64,000 nucleotides of DNA from an uncultured Pseudomonadota bacterium (GTDB lineage: Bacteria; Pseudomonadota; Gammaproteobacteria; Methylococcales; Methylomonadaceae). Shown piece after piece: positions 46,840 through 56,694 of this stretch (position 1 is the first letter of the stretch; each line of letters opens with the position of its first letter). Position numbers and translations under genes: made by a program. The notes under the pieces are model-generated. The model ran no database searches. It was not told where the DNA came from and saw only the letters and a program-made list of their open reading frames with translations. The stretch is taken from positions 47,078 through 111,077 of the forward strand of contig CAIQDI010000009.1 of NCBI GenBank assembly GCA_903870545.1. Reading direction: 5' to 3'.

Positions 46840-47363
46840 GGTCAACGCGAGGATTTACGTTGATTGAATTGATGGTTACTATCGCTATCATGGCAATTAT
46901 GGTGGCGATAGGTTTCCCGAGTTTTCAAGCAATGATTGCTAGCAGTCGATTGACTTCGACGACCAATGCGATGGTAAGTACGTTACAGATGGCGCGAATG
47001 GAAGCGTTGAAACAACATCAAACGGTGATAATTAAACCTAAAGATGATGTGACCGATGGTTGGGCAAATGGTTGGTCTGTTTTTGTTGATTTGAATGGCA
47101 ATACCAAACAAGATGCCCTCGATGAACCTACAATAGCTACGTTTGACGCGCTCAATTCAACTACGACGATGGCAACGGTAGACGATGATCCGTCCGTCAC
47201 GTCAACATCAGGATACAGTAATCGTGTTAGTTATAGTCCCAGCGGACGAGTAAAATCCGCCGGTCATTTCACATTTTGCTCTGCGGCAGCTCAAGATTTT
47301 CGTTCTGTCGTGATTGCCGCGACAGGACGAGTGCGCGTAGAAACCCCAACAGCTTGTAAGTAA
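46836..47363 (+). CDS. GspH/FimT-family pseudopilin
   Basis: The 175-residue prepilin has leader MRSTRG before FTLIELMVTIAIMAIMVAIG. SRLTSTTNAMVSTLQMARMEALK and the C-terminal SPSGRVKSAGHFTFC are typical of FimT/FimU/GspH. The ATG overlaps the giant gene's stop by 4 bp, tying that gene to the pilus cluster. Confidence 0.92.
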   Translation: MRSTRGFTLIELMVTIAIMAIMVAIGFPSFQAMIASSRLTSTTNAMVSTLQMARMEALKQHQTVIIKPKDDVTDGWANGWSVFVDLNGNTKQDALDEPTIATFDALNSTTTMATVDDDPSVTSTSGYSNRVSYSPSGRVKSAGHFTFCSAAAQDFRSVVIAATGRVRVETPTACK

Positions 47364-47404
47364 TCCAATCATCCAGTTTGCGCGGCTTGTTTATCGTCGC
47401 GTAA

Positions 47405-49890
<2,486 letters not shown>

Positions 49891-49902
49891 AAAATCAGCA
49901 TG

Positions 49903-49941
49903 AAAAAAGGCGGCGTTGTTTGACACAACGCCGCCTTTTTA
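49903..49941. terminator. Bidirectional terminator between kdsA and glyA
   Basis: A perfect inverted repeat GGCGGCGTTGT / ACAACGCCGCC has A residues before and T residues after it, so it can end both convergent genes. Confidence 0.9.
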
Positions 49942-49952
49942 TTGCGTAAAAT

Positions 49953-51206
49953 CTAACTATAAACAGGAAATTTCGCACACAAAATTGATACTTTTTCGCG
50001 TACCGCCGCAATCACACTTTCATCTTCCATATTTTCCATCACGTCACACATCATTTCGGCAATTTCAATCATTTCGGCTTCTTTAAAACCGCGAGTGGTT
50101 GGTGCAGGCGTGCCAACACGAATACCGCTGGTCACAAATGGCGATTGGGGATCATTCGGCACGGCGTTTTTATTCACGGTGATATGCGCTTTGCCCAATG
50201 CCGCGTCTGCTGCTTTGCCCGTAATACCTTTTGCAATCAGCGACACCAACATCAAATGATCGTCCGTGCCACCTGAAACCACATCAAAACCTCGCGCCAT
50301 AAACACGTTCGCCATTGCGCGGGCATTGTCGATAACTTGTTGCTGATAAATTTTGAATTCGGGTTCCATCGCTTCTTTGAACGCCACCGCTTTTGCCGCG
50401 ATAACGTGCATCAGCGGGCCACCTTGAATGCCTGGAAAAATGTTGGAATCAAATTTCTTTTCGAGTTCGGGATTACTTTTGCACAAAATAATTCCACCAC
50501 GAGGTCCGCGCAACGATTTATGTGTCGTACTGGTAACCACGTCGGCAATTTGCACAGGGTTTGGATATAAACCCGCCGCCACTAAACCCGCAACGTGCGC
50601 CATATCCACAAACAAATACGCGCCGACTTTGTCCGCAATATCGCGGAAACGTTGCCAATCCCAAATGCGCGAATACGCCGAAAAACCCGCAATAATCATT
50701 TTCGGTTTATGTTCTAACGCCAACGCTTCGACTTGGTCATAATCGATTTCGCCCGTCGTGGCATTCAAACCGTATTGAATGGCGTTGTAAATTTTGCCTG
50801 AAAAATTCGGTTTCGCGCCGTGTGTTAAATGTCCGCCGTCCGCCAAACTCAAACCCAAAATGGTGTCGTGCGGTTGCAATAACGCCATGAAAACCGCCAT
50901 GTTCGCTTGTGAACCGGAATGCGGTTGCACGTTCGCATAATCCGCACCGAATAAGGCTTTGGCGCGGTCAATGGCTAATTGTTCCACTTTATCGACGAAT
51001 TCACAGCCGCCGTAATAACGTTTGCCAGGATAACCTTCGGCGTATTTGTTGGTGAGTTGTGAACCTTGCGCTTCCAAAACACGCGGGCTGGCGTAGTTTT
51101 CAGACGCAATCAATTCAATGTGATCTTCTTGGCGTTGGTGTTCATCTTGAATCGCTTGGTGTAATTCGCTGTCGAAATCTGCAATCGTCATCGATTTTTT
51201 AAACAT
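49953..51206 (-). CDS. glyA: Serine hydroxymethyltransferase
   Basis: The 417-residue PLP enzyme has [34 protein letters not shown] and the PLP Lys in [18 protein letters not shown]. It converts serine and tetrahydrofolate to glycine and methylene-THF. The start [12 protein letters not shown] is normal, with AAAGGAT upstream. Confidence 0.98.
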   Translation of the reverse strand: MFKKSMTIADFDSELHQAIQDEHQRQEDHIELIASENYASPRVLEAQGSQLTNKYAEGYPGKRYYGGCEFVDKVEQLAIDRAKALFGADYANVQPHSGSQANMAVFMALLQPHDTILGLSLADGGHLTHGAKPNFSGKIYNAIQYGLNATTGEIDYDQVEALALEHKPKMIIAGFSAYSRIWDWQRFRDIADKVGAYLFVDMAHVAGLVAAGLYPNPVQIADVVTSTTHKSLRGPRGGIILCKSNPELEKKFDSNIFPGIQGGPLMHVIAAKAVAFKEAMEPEFKIYQQQVIDNARAMANVFMARGFDVVSGGTDDHLMLVSLIAKGITGKAADAALGKAHITVNKNAVPNDPQSPFVTSGIRVGTPAPTTRGFKEAEMIEIAEMMCDVMENMEDESVIAAVREKVSILCAKFPVYS

Positions 51207-51295
51207 GATTTATCCTTTTTTATGAAAATTTAAGTTTGAATTTAGTGATGGCGCATAGTGTAGTCAGTTCGCGTTAAAACTTAAACATTTGCCAC

Positions 51296-51337
51296 AAAAA
51301 AGCCCCGATTTGTCGTGATGCAAATCGGGGCTTTTTT
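51296..51337. terminator. Terminator-type hairpin repeat, copy 1
   Basis: AGCCCCGATTTG / CAAATCGGGGCT (51301-51312, 51321-51332) is flanked by A and T runs. It ends the barstar transcript (minus) before glyA. Three similar hairpins follow within 3.2 kb. Confidence 0.85.
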
Positions 51338-51348
51338 AACAACGCGAA

Positions 51349-51705
51349 CTACAGCAACACAATCACCATCTTGCTACCTTGTTCATTCCAATAGTCCATC
51401 GCTTCCAATAATATCCCATTCGCAATTTGCCAATCTTCTGGCTGATGAGTTCTAAATTTTTGCGAGTTTTTATACACAATCAAAAAGTCATTAGCCGAAT
51501 CAATCCACGAAAGATCCGTCAAACAATCAGAAAAGGCATCCCAATTCATACCAAAATAATGGGGAAATTTCAGTTTTTCGGCAAATTCCGTTAGAAATGT
51601 TTGTTTGTCTTCGATAACGTCGCCGTCAATAAAAAAACTAGCGATTTGAGTTGGAAAAATTTTTATAAGTTGATTCGGTAAGCCCATCATTGGTAGTGCG
51701 TTCAT
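51349..51705 (-). CDS. Barstar-family RNase inhibitor
   Basis: The 118-residue protein has the barstar core FFIDGDVIEDKQTFLTEF, FPHYFGMNWDAFSDCLTDLSWI, the acidic face that plugs the RNase active site. It overlaps the RNase gene by 4 bp (ATGA), so inhibitor is made together with its toxin. Confidence 0.9.
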   Translation of the reverse strand: MNALPMMGLPNQLIKIFPTQIASFFIDGDVIEDKQTFLTEFAEKLKFPHYFGMNWDAFSDCLTDLSWIDSANDFLIVYKNSQKFRTHQPEDWQIANGILLEAMDYWNEQGSKMVIVLL

Positions 51706-51977
51706 TCGATAATCTCCTTAAAATTCTGATAATGGTCGTCGGTGTAAAATTTTTTGCCGTTTTCATCAACGACAATTCGCCTTGCACCTCGGTCAGTTGA
51801 ATTGGGTGTCTCAACCGTAAATTCACGGTAATAATTTGGTTTTTGAATGGGTAATTTTCCTTCTCGATTCCGAAAAACAACATCATCTTTTGCATAACGA
51901 AAAGGTTTGCCTTTCTCAATTTCATTTAACGTTTGGTGTGCTTCGATTGGCAAGTCACCATAAAGTATTTTCAGCAT
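51702..51977 (-). CDS. Barnase/N1-T1-type guanyl-preferring ribonuclease
   Basis: The 91-residue microbial RNase domain has catalytic candidates E52 (YYREF), R66/R67 (GARRIV) and H82 (DDHYQNF), the same order as barnase Glu73, Arg and His102. VVFRNREGKLP is the family signature. There is no signal peptide and no delivery domain, so it is more like an intracellular toxin, or a toxin tip moved from a larger protein, than a secreted RNase. The barstar gene is coupled after it. Confidence 0.88.
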   Translation of the reverse strand: MLKILYGDLPIEAHQTLNEIEKGKPFRYAKDDVVFRNREGKLPIQKPNYYREFTVETPNSTDRGARRIVVDENGKKFYTDDHYQNFKEIIE

Positions 51978-52020
51978 TTGGATTTATTTTTGAAAATTTT
52001 CTCATGCGACAATTTTACAC

Positions 52021-52061
52021 AAAAAAGCCCCGATTTGTCGTGATACAAATCGGGGCTTTTT
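52021..52061. terminator. Terminator-type hairpin repeat, copy 2
   Basis: The stem AGCCCCGATTTG / CAAATCGGGGCT is identical to copy 1, with one loop base changed (TCGTGATA). It lies between the XRE gene and the RNase gene and can stop the XRE transcript. Confidence 0.85.
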
Positions 52062-52076
52062 ATGGTAAGTGAGATT

Positions 52077-52451
52077 TTAAACATTAACGGTAACATTTTT
52101 CGTTTCTATCAATTCAATAATGCGTTTTAACAATGCAATTTCTTTGTCTTTTTGCTCAACGATAAATTTTTGCGTTTCAATTTCATTCGATGAATTCATA
52201 TAAAAACTATTTCGCTGTCTATTTACTTTTGAATTAACGTTGTTGCTGATTTGACTGTTAGGTTCTAACAAATCAGACGGTTTTATTTCAAATAATTCGG
52301 CAAGTTGCAATAAACGAGAAAGTTTTGGGTCGGTTGCACCGCGTTCAATATCGCCATAACCGTTGCTCGACATTTGCAATTTGTCGGCGACTTCTTCCTG
52401 TGTCCAGCCTTTAGCTTCTCTTACTAAACGTATTTTTTCATTTACCGACAT
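52077..52451 (-). CDS. XRE-family transcriptional regulator
   Basis: The 124-residue protein has an N-terminal helix-turn-helix (residues 5-60, KGWTQEEVADKLQMSSNGYGDIERG). The C-terminal helix KDKEIALLKRIIELIETKN resembles the tail of the XRE protein beside hypF, so the two are probably paralogues. It diverges from the small-ORF cassette to the right and may control it. Confidence 0.9.
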   Translation of the reverse strand: MSVNEKIRLVREAKGWTQEEVADKLQMSSNGYGDIERGATDPKLSRLLQLAELFEIKPSDLLEPNSQISNNVNSKVNRQRNSFYMNSSNEIETQKFIVEQKDKEIALLKRIIELIETKNVTVNV

Positions 52452-52565
52452 GAGTGTGGATTCCTAGCGAGTTTCAATGTGGAGTGTGGCTTGATTGTAA
52501 CGCATTACAAAGGGTTTGATAATGTTGGAGTTGTTAATTTTGCTAATAATTAAGGAGCTACACAA

Positions 52566-52718
52566 ATGACCGAGAAAAAAGATTCTTCAAAATCACCGCG
52601 TGAAACTAATGGGCCAGTTGTAAAAACAGGGCCGACAGCAGGTCAAAATCGCTCCAGAAACGATGACGGAACTTGGCGTGCAAAACGCAGTGATGCAGGC
52701 GAAACAAGAGGAAAATAA
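52566..52718 (+). CDS. Small hydrophilic protein, unrecognised (50 residues)
   Basis: ATG 52566 has a strong AAGGAG site 8 bp before it. The product is Lys/Arg/Gly/Thr-rich (MTEKKDSSKSP ... GPTAGQNRSRNDDGTWRAK) with no predicted membrane segment and looks disordered. Its stop is 1 bp before the next start, so it opens a cassette of four small genes. I do not recognise the family. Confidence 0.6.
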   Translation: MTEKKDSSKSPRETNGPVVKTGPTAGQNRSRNDDGTWRAKRSDAGETRGK

Positions 52719-52719
52719 A

Positions 52720-52959
52720 ATGGGGTTTGGAAGTTTTTTGCTTGATGTGGGAAAAACTATAGTGCAAGGTGCTATTGAAAGTAACGAGCGAGTTATTCGA
52801 TTAAAAGTTGAATACGAAACGTTGAGTGACGAAGATTTAAAAGCACGATTTGAAACAAATGAAAGTGAGCGCAAGAAAGCCATTGCGCTTGTTCTTAAAG
52901 ACCGTGGCTATCCTGGATATACAGAAATTCTCAGATTAACTTCAAACGGGACGTTGTAG
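52720..52959 (+). CDS. Small protein, unrecognised (79 residues), paralogue 1
   Basis: ATG 52720 begins MGFGSFLLDVGKTIVQGA. The C-terminal half DEDLKARFETNESERKKAIALVLKDRGY is matched closely by the next gene. AGAGGA lies before the start inside the previous gene. The N-terminus is amphipathic or weakly hydrophobic, and the rest is charged. Function is unknown. Confidence 0.7.
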   Translation: MGFGSFLLDVGKTIVQGAIESNERVIRLKVEYETLSDEDLKARFETNESERKKAIALVLKDRGYPGYTEILRLTSNGTL

Positions 52960-52960
52960 C

Positions 52961-53167
52961 ATGGGATTTGGAAGTTTTTTACTTGGTGTGGGAAAGAGCA
53001 TTTATGGTGCTGCTGTTGATAAATCAGATCGACTGAATCAATTGAAATCTGAACATGAACGTTATAACGACAACGATTTAAAGCGTAAATTTAAAACAAG
53101 TTCTGGCGAAACAAAGTTAGTTATAGCGAGCATTCTTAAAGACCGTGGCTACGGCAACAAAACCTGA
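52961..53167 (+). CDS. Small protein, unrecognised (68 residues), paralogue 2
   Basis: It starts MGFGSFLLGVGKSIYGAA and ends NDLKRKFKTSSGETKL...ILKDRGYGNKT, clearly a tandem duplicate of the gene before it; the start is one base after that gene's stop. Conservation at both ends and divergence in the middle suggest selection on the protein. Function is unknown. Confidence 0.7.
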   Translation: MGFGSFLLGVGKSIYGAAVDKSDRLNQLKSEHERYNDNDLKRKFKTSSGETKLVIASILKDRGYGNKT

Positions 53168-53187
53168 AATTTTAAGCGAGAGGTAAT

Positions 53188-53325
53188 ATGAGTTTTTTGT
53201 TTGAAGTGAAATTTAAAAACGGCAAGGTTCAGCAAATTCGGATTCGTGCAGACATTGCTGCTGAAGCGATAAAAGCATTGAAAAGTGGTTATGGTGAAAT
53301 TGCTAGTTACAAGCTGTTAGGTTAG
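53188..53325 (+). CDS. Small protein, unrecognised (45 residues)
   Basis: ATG 53188 with GAGAGGT upstream opens MSFLFEVKFKNGKVQQIRI, then a helix AAEAIKALKSGYGEIASYKLLG. The pattern looks like a compact beta-beta-alpha unit. A terminator hairpin follows at 5 bp, so it ends the small-gene cassette. I do not recognise the family. Confidence 0.55.
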   Translation: MSFLFEVKFKNGKVQQIRIRADIAAEAIKALKSGYGEIASYKLLG

Positions 53326-53329
53326 TTCA

Positions 53330-53370
53330 AAAAAGCCCCGAATTGCATCACCGTTAATCGGGGCTTTTTT
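53330..53370 (+). terminator. Terminator-type hairpin repeat, copy 3
   Basis: AGCCCCGA / TCGGGGCT with ATTGCATCACCGTTAA between the arms and a following T-run. It ends the small-ORF cassette. Confidence 0.85.
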
Positions 53371-53410
53371 GTGGTAATATAATCTTACTTCATTACTTTG
53401 GGAAGTAATC

Positions 53411-53638
53411 ATGTTAGCGAAATTAACCAGTAAAAATCAACTCACATTGCCGAAAGCCGTTGTGTTGTCTGTCGGTAGCAGCGAATACTTCAATGTTGAG
53501 GTAGATGCAGGGCGGATTATTCTCACGCCTGTTCGCATTCAAAAAGCGGATGCCGTTCGCGCAAAATTAGAAGCCTTAGGCATTAACGAACAAGATGTGA
53601 ATGATGCCATTTCATGGGCGAGGCAAGAAACGGTATGA
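53411..53638 (+). CDS. AbrB/MazE-type antitoxin
   Basis: The 75-residue protein has the swapped-hairpin AbrB core (AKLTSKNQLTLPKAVV ... FNVEVDAGRIILTPV). It probably binds its own promoter and the partner PIN protein. The PIN start overlaps its stop by 4 bp. Confidence 0.9.
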   Translation: MLAKLTSKNQLTLPKAVVLSVGSSEYFNVEVDAGRIILTPVRIQKADAVRAKLEALGINEQDVNDAISWARQETV

Positions 53639-54057
53639 GTCGGCGCGTCGTACTCGATACCAATTGCATTATTTCAGCATTGTTATTTTCAAAACAACAA
53701 ATGGCGTGGTTGCGGCACAGTTGGCAAAACGGTGAAATCATTCCGTTAGCGAGTAAAGACACGGTAAGCGAGTTAATCCGTGTGTTTTCGTATCCCAAAT
53801 TCAAACTCACGAAAGCCGAGCAACACCTACTGCTAGCGGATTTTTTGCCTTATGCCGAAACGGTAAAAATTGAATTGATTCCTGACGGTTTGCCGCAAAT
53901 TCGAGATAAAGCCGACCAAATGTTTTTAATTCTGGCGGTGGTTGGAATGGCGGAAGTTTTAGTCACGGGCGATGCCGATATTTTGGAAATCAAACCTATT
54001 TTTCACGCGCCACCCATTATGACGCTGACAGAATTTAAAGAGTGGTTGAATTTGTAA
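53635..54057 (+). CDS. PIN-domain ribonuclease toxin (PIN_3 / COG1569 type)
   Basis: The 140-residue protein has acidic PIN residues in VVLDTNCIISALL, DTVSELIRVF, DKADQMFLILA and VTGDADILEI. ATG 53635 is preferred since it overlaps the antitoxin stop (ATGA), unlike the in-frame ATG at 53614. Toxins of this type cut RNA. It is followed at once by an IS200/IS605-derived element. Confidence 0.9.
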   Translation: MSRRVVLDTNCIISALLFSKQQMAWLRHSWQNGEIIPLASKDTVSELIRVFSYPKFKLTKAEQHLLLADFLPYAETVKIELIPDGLPQIRDKADQMFLILAVVGMAEVLVTGDADILEIKPIFHAPPIMTLTEFKEWLNL

Positions 54058-54061
54058 TTTT

Positions 54062-54397
54062 ATCCGTTAGTAGCGAAAAACCTCGCCGTTCAGGGCGAGG
54101 ATGTAAGCGGCTCAATTCGACCGTATTCACGATAGCGATATTTTTCAGCTTTGTGCTAATATAGCCACCAGTTAGTAGAGATTTCAAAATCACTTTCAGC
54201 GAAAACCAAGCAACAAGTGCGAAGTCTTGAAAAACCGGTTTAAACGTCAAAATAACCCGAGGACTTTTGGGGGCTAGTCTGTGAAGTGAATCGTGCTGTC
54301 ATGCGGTCAGCAGCAGAAACCAGTAGGTAGTAGTGATACACAACTGCTCCTTAGCAATAAGGAATCCCCGTTCCCTTTAGGGCGGGGAGGATGTCAA
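54062..54397 (+). mobile_element. ORF-less IS200/IS605-derived element (MITE/PATE-like)
   Basis: The left-end hairpin CCTCGCC-GTTCAG-GGCGAGG (54081-54100) is followed by ATGTAAG, as in the full IS at 3805-5440. The right-end hairpin (54366-54387) is followed by GAGGATGTCAA (to 54397), identical to that IS's right end. About 240 bp lie between, with no ORF; the part near 54290-54340 may be what remains of a tnpB 3' end and its omega RNA. The left border is approximate, since TTAC is not preserved there. It could be moved in trans by the TnpA at 4964. It fills most of the 450-bp gap before hypB. Confidence 0.72.
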
Positions 54398-54412
54398 GTA
54401 TTTCAACAACAC

Positions 54413-54453
54413 AAAAAAGCCCCGACTTGCATCACAACAAATCGCGGCTTTTT
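54413..54453. terminator. Terminator-type hairpin repeat, copy 4 (degenerate)
   Basis: AGCCCCGACTTG ... AAATCGCGGCTTTTT resembles copies 1-3 but has a mismatch in the stem. It can serve the end of the hypB transcript (minus). Confidence 0.65.
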
Positions 54454-54505
54454 AATCTTTCTCCCTGTTTTTGAAAGGCTAGGGGATTTGCTTTAACTAC
54501 TCAAT

Positions 54506-55288
54506 TCAACCAGTGAATTTCATCTGCGTGGTGAGCCAATCCGTCCACGCTGAAAAACCGTCGCCTTTCGTTGCGGATAATTGCAAAATTTGAATGGTAG
54601 GATTCACGCGCCGCGCAAACTCAACGCAGCGTTCCACATCAAAATCCACATACGGCAACAAATCGATTTTGTTAATAATCATGACATCGGCAGCGTGGAA
54701 CATATCTGGATATTTCAACGGTTTATCATCGCCTTCGGTCACAGAAAGCACCACAATTTTATGCGCTTCGCCCAAATCAAACGACGACGGACACACCAAA
54801 TTCCCCACGTTTTCAATCGCCAAAAAGCTATTCGCCTTCACGCCTAAATTTTGAACCGCGCGACCAATACCGTGTGCATCTAAATGACACGCGCGACCGG
54901 TGTTAATTTGTAACGCAGGCACGCCCGTTGCCCGAATTCTATCCGCATCGTGTTCAGTTTGTTGATCGCCTTCAATCACGGCAATCGGAAAATACTCTTT
55001 CAAAATTTTAATCGTTTCGACCAACAACGTTGTTTTACCAGCCCCCGGACTGGAAACTAAATTGAGCGCGAAAATTTTATTTTCTTGAAAATACGCCCGA
55101 TTTTCGGCGGCGAAAGCGTTATTTTTGCCGAGCAAATCTTGTTCAACTTGAATCAAGCGTTGCGTATCGGCGGGACTATGTTGTTCTTGTTGATGATTAT
55201 GCGTCGTCAACAAATTTACTTTCGACGCATCAACGGGACTAAATTTCCCCGTTCCACTTGGATTACTACAGCCACAAATTCCACACAT
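54506..55288 (-). CDS. hypB: Hydrogenase/urease nickel insertion GTPase HypB
   Basis: The 260-residue protein has MCGICGCSN at the start (high-affinity Ni site type), a short His stretch (THNHQQEQH), the P-loop [13 protein letters not shown], metal-site [13 protein letters not shown] and [12 protein letters not shown]. It loads nickel into NiFe hydrogenase using GTP. It lies directly after hypA (no gap). Confidence 0.97.
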   Translation of the reverse strand: MCGICGCSNPSGTGKFSPVDASKVNLLTTHNHQQEQHSPADTQRLIQVEQDLLGKNNAFAAENRAYFQENKIFALNLVSSPGAGKTTLLVETIKILKEYFPIAVIEGDQQTEHDADRIRATGVPALQINTGRACHLDAHGIGRAVQNLGVKANSFLAIENVGNLVCPSSFDLGEAHKIVVLSVTEGDDKPLKYPDMFHAADVMIINKIDLLPYVDFDVERCVEFARRVNPTIQILQLSATKGDGFSAWTDWLTTQMKFTG

Positions 55289-55630
55289 TTAACTCACCTT
55301 TAATTCCGTTATTTTCATTTCCAAACCCGTCACCACGTCAACGCGCGGATGACCACAATGTTGACACGCATCGTACAGCATTTCCATGACAGTCAATTGA
55401 CCACAGCCCAAACAGCGACCTTGCGCTTCGATAATTTTAAAATGCAATTGCGCGTGTTCGGCGAGCGAATTTTTCATCACCGCGTCAAAGGCAAACGCTA
55501 ACGCCTCCGTTTCGACACACGATAATGCACCAATTGCCAAAGTGATTTCTTCAACACACAGAAAATTTTGCTCTTTCGCGTGATTTTCTAAAATGGTGCG
55601 AACATTTTCTAATAAAGATAATTCGTGCAT
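55289..55630 (-). CDS. hypA: Hydrogenase nickel chaperone HypA
   Basis: The 113-residue protein starts MHELSLLENV with the Ni-binding His2 and has zinc pairs CLGCG and CQHCG. It passes nickel with HypB. hypA-hypB form their own unit here, away from hypC-hypD and hypF. Confidence 0.97.
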   Translation of the reverse strand: MHELSLLENVRTILENHAKEQNFLCVEEITLAIGALSCVETEALAFAFDAVMKNSLAEHAQLHFKIIEAQGRCLGCGQLTVMEMLYDACQHCGHPRVDVVTGLEMKITELKVS

Positions 55631-55790
55631 AACATTCCCAAAATATGAAGTGTTTCAAATTATAAAGCAGCGGTGATAGTTACTGGCAACGTTTTACAGA
55701 AAATTGAAAGTTTCCCGATAAGAAAATAAGAAAAACAACAAAATCGAGTAGAATTAGCCAACTCAATTATTCTTTAGGGCTGTTTTCATT

Positions 55791-56135
55791 ATGTTACTTG
55801 TCGAAAAATTCAAAGAAGATACGATAATTTTTAAAGAAGGCGATAATGACAGAACCATGTTCATTGTTCTCGATGGCAGCGTGCAACTTTATGTGACGCG
55901 CAATGGAAGAGAGATTGATCTCAACGTCATTCACAAAAATGATTTCTTTGGTGAAATAGAAATGTACAGCAATAAACCGCGTAGTGTCTCTGCAAAAGCG
56001 ATGACGAATGTACGAGCGGCAATACTTAAAAATCGAATGGAATTAGAACAATTTATTGCTCAAAACCCTGCCTTTTCAGGAAAATCGCTGCGTGTAGTGG
56101 GGCAGCGTCTTGCAGATACCAACGCCGAATTATAA
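55791..56135 (+). CDS. Stand-alone cyclic nucleotide-binding domain protein 1
   Basis: The 114-residue protein is a cNMP-binding (CRP-like) beta barrel only: FKEGDNDRTMFIVLDGSVQLY, NDFFGEIEMYSNKPRSVSA. The phosphate cassette has Gly-Glu and Arg in place. No DNA-binding or enzyme domain follows. A similar protein is encoded 9 bp downstream. Confidence 0.88.
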   Translation: MLLVEKFKEDTIIFKEGDNDRTMFIVLDGSVQLYVTRNGREIDLNVIHKNDFFGEIEMYSNKPRSVSAKAMTNVRAAILKNRMELEQFIAQNPAFSGKSLRVVGQRLADTNAEL

Positions 56136-56144
56136 GGATTTTTC

Positions 56145-56630
56145 ATGATAATACCCAAGAAAATACAGACCATGTTGCCCGTAATTGATATTAAGCCAAA
56201 AACGATTGTTTTCAGGGAAGGCGGAGAAGATCATCGCATGTTTCTGGTTCTTGAAGGCACGGTTAAACTTTATAAAAAACGTAATGAAGAAGAAGTGGAA
56301 GTCGGTGCGATTTACAAAAATCAGTTTTTTGGTGAGATGGAGATGTATACCAGCAAGCCACGCAGTTCTTCCGCCGTCGCTTTAACCGATACAAAATTAG
56401 TCGTGATTAGAACACCGAACGAATTAGAACAGTTGGCGACTGACAATCCGTGGTTATCAGAAAAAATGATGACAACGATGGTTGAACGCCTGGCGAGTGC
56501 TAATGTTTTATTGGTACAAAAACGCGCCATTGAGCCAATTACTCAAAGTCCTGATTTTGTTGTGGACGAAGAAGATAAAACAATCCGCCGAGTTGATATA
56601 CCAATTAACGAAGTTCTTAAAAGTAATTGA
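56145..56630 (+). CDS. Stand-alone cyclic nucleotide-binding domain protein 2
   Basis: The 161-residue paralogue of the previous gene shows FREGGEDHRMFLVLEGTVKLY and NQFFGEMEMYTSKPRSSSA, plus a ~40-residue acidic tail (DFVVDEEDKTIRRVDIPI). It lacks an HTH domain. The two probably work as a pair, perhaps as adaptors, but no partner is visible. The leuS gene converges on it. Confidence 0.88.
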   Translation: MIIPKKIQTMLPVIDIKPKTIVFREGGEDHRMFLVLEGTVKLYKKRNEEEVEVGAIYKNQFFGEMEMYTSKPRSSSAVALTDTKLVVIRTPNELEQLATDNPWLSEKMMTTMVERLASANVLLVQKRAIEPITQSPDFVVDEEDKTIRRVDIPINEVLKSN

Positions 56631-56694
56631 CGCACGTTTTGATAAAGTGTCGAAGGCTTTGCCGATTTTGTTAAACAGACAAAGCCATATTTTA

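Noticed and set aside
52663..52719. Alternative start at 52663 for the first small paralogue
   Set aside because: It would run inside the preceding 50-residue gene in another frame; ATG 52720 has a ribosome site and matches the start of its duplicate.
51296..54453. Integron-type gene cassette array
   Set aside because: Small genes separated by repeated hairpins suggest cassettes, but the repeats have A/T flanks of terminators, lack the attC core ends, genes point in both directions, and no integrase is present.
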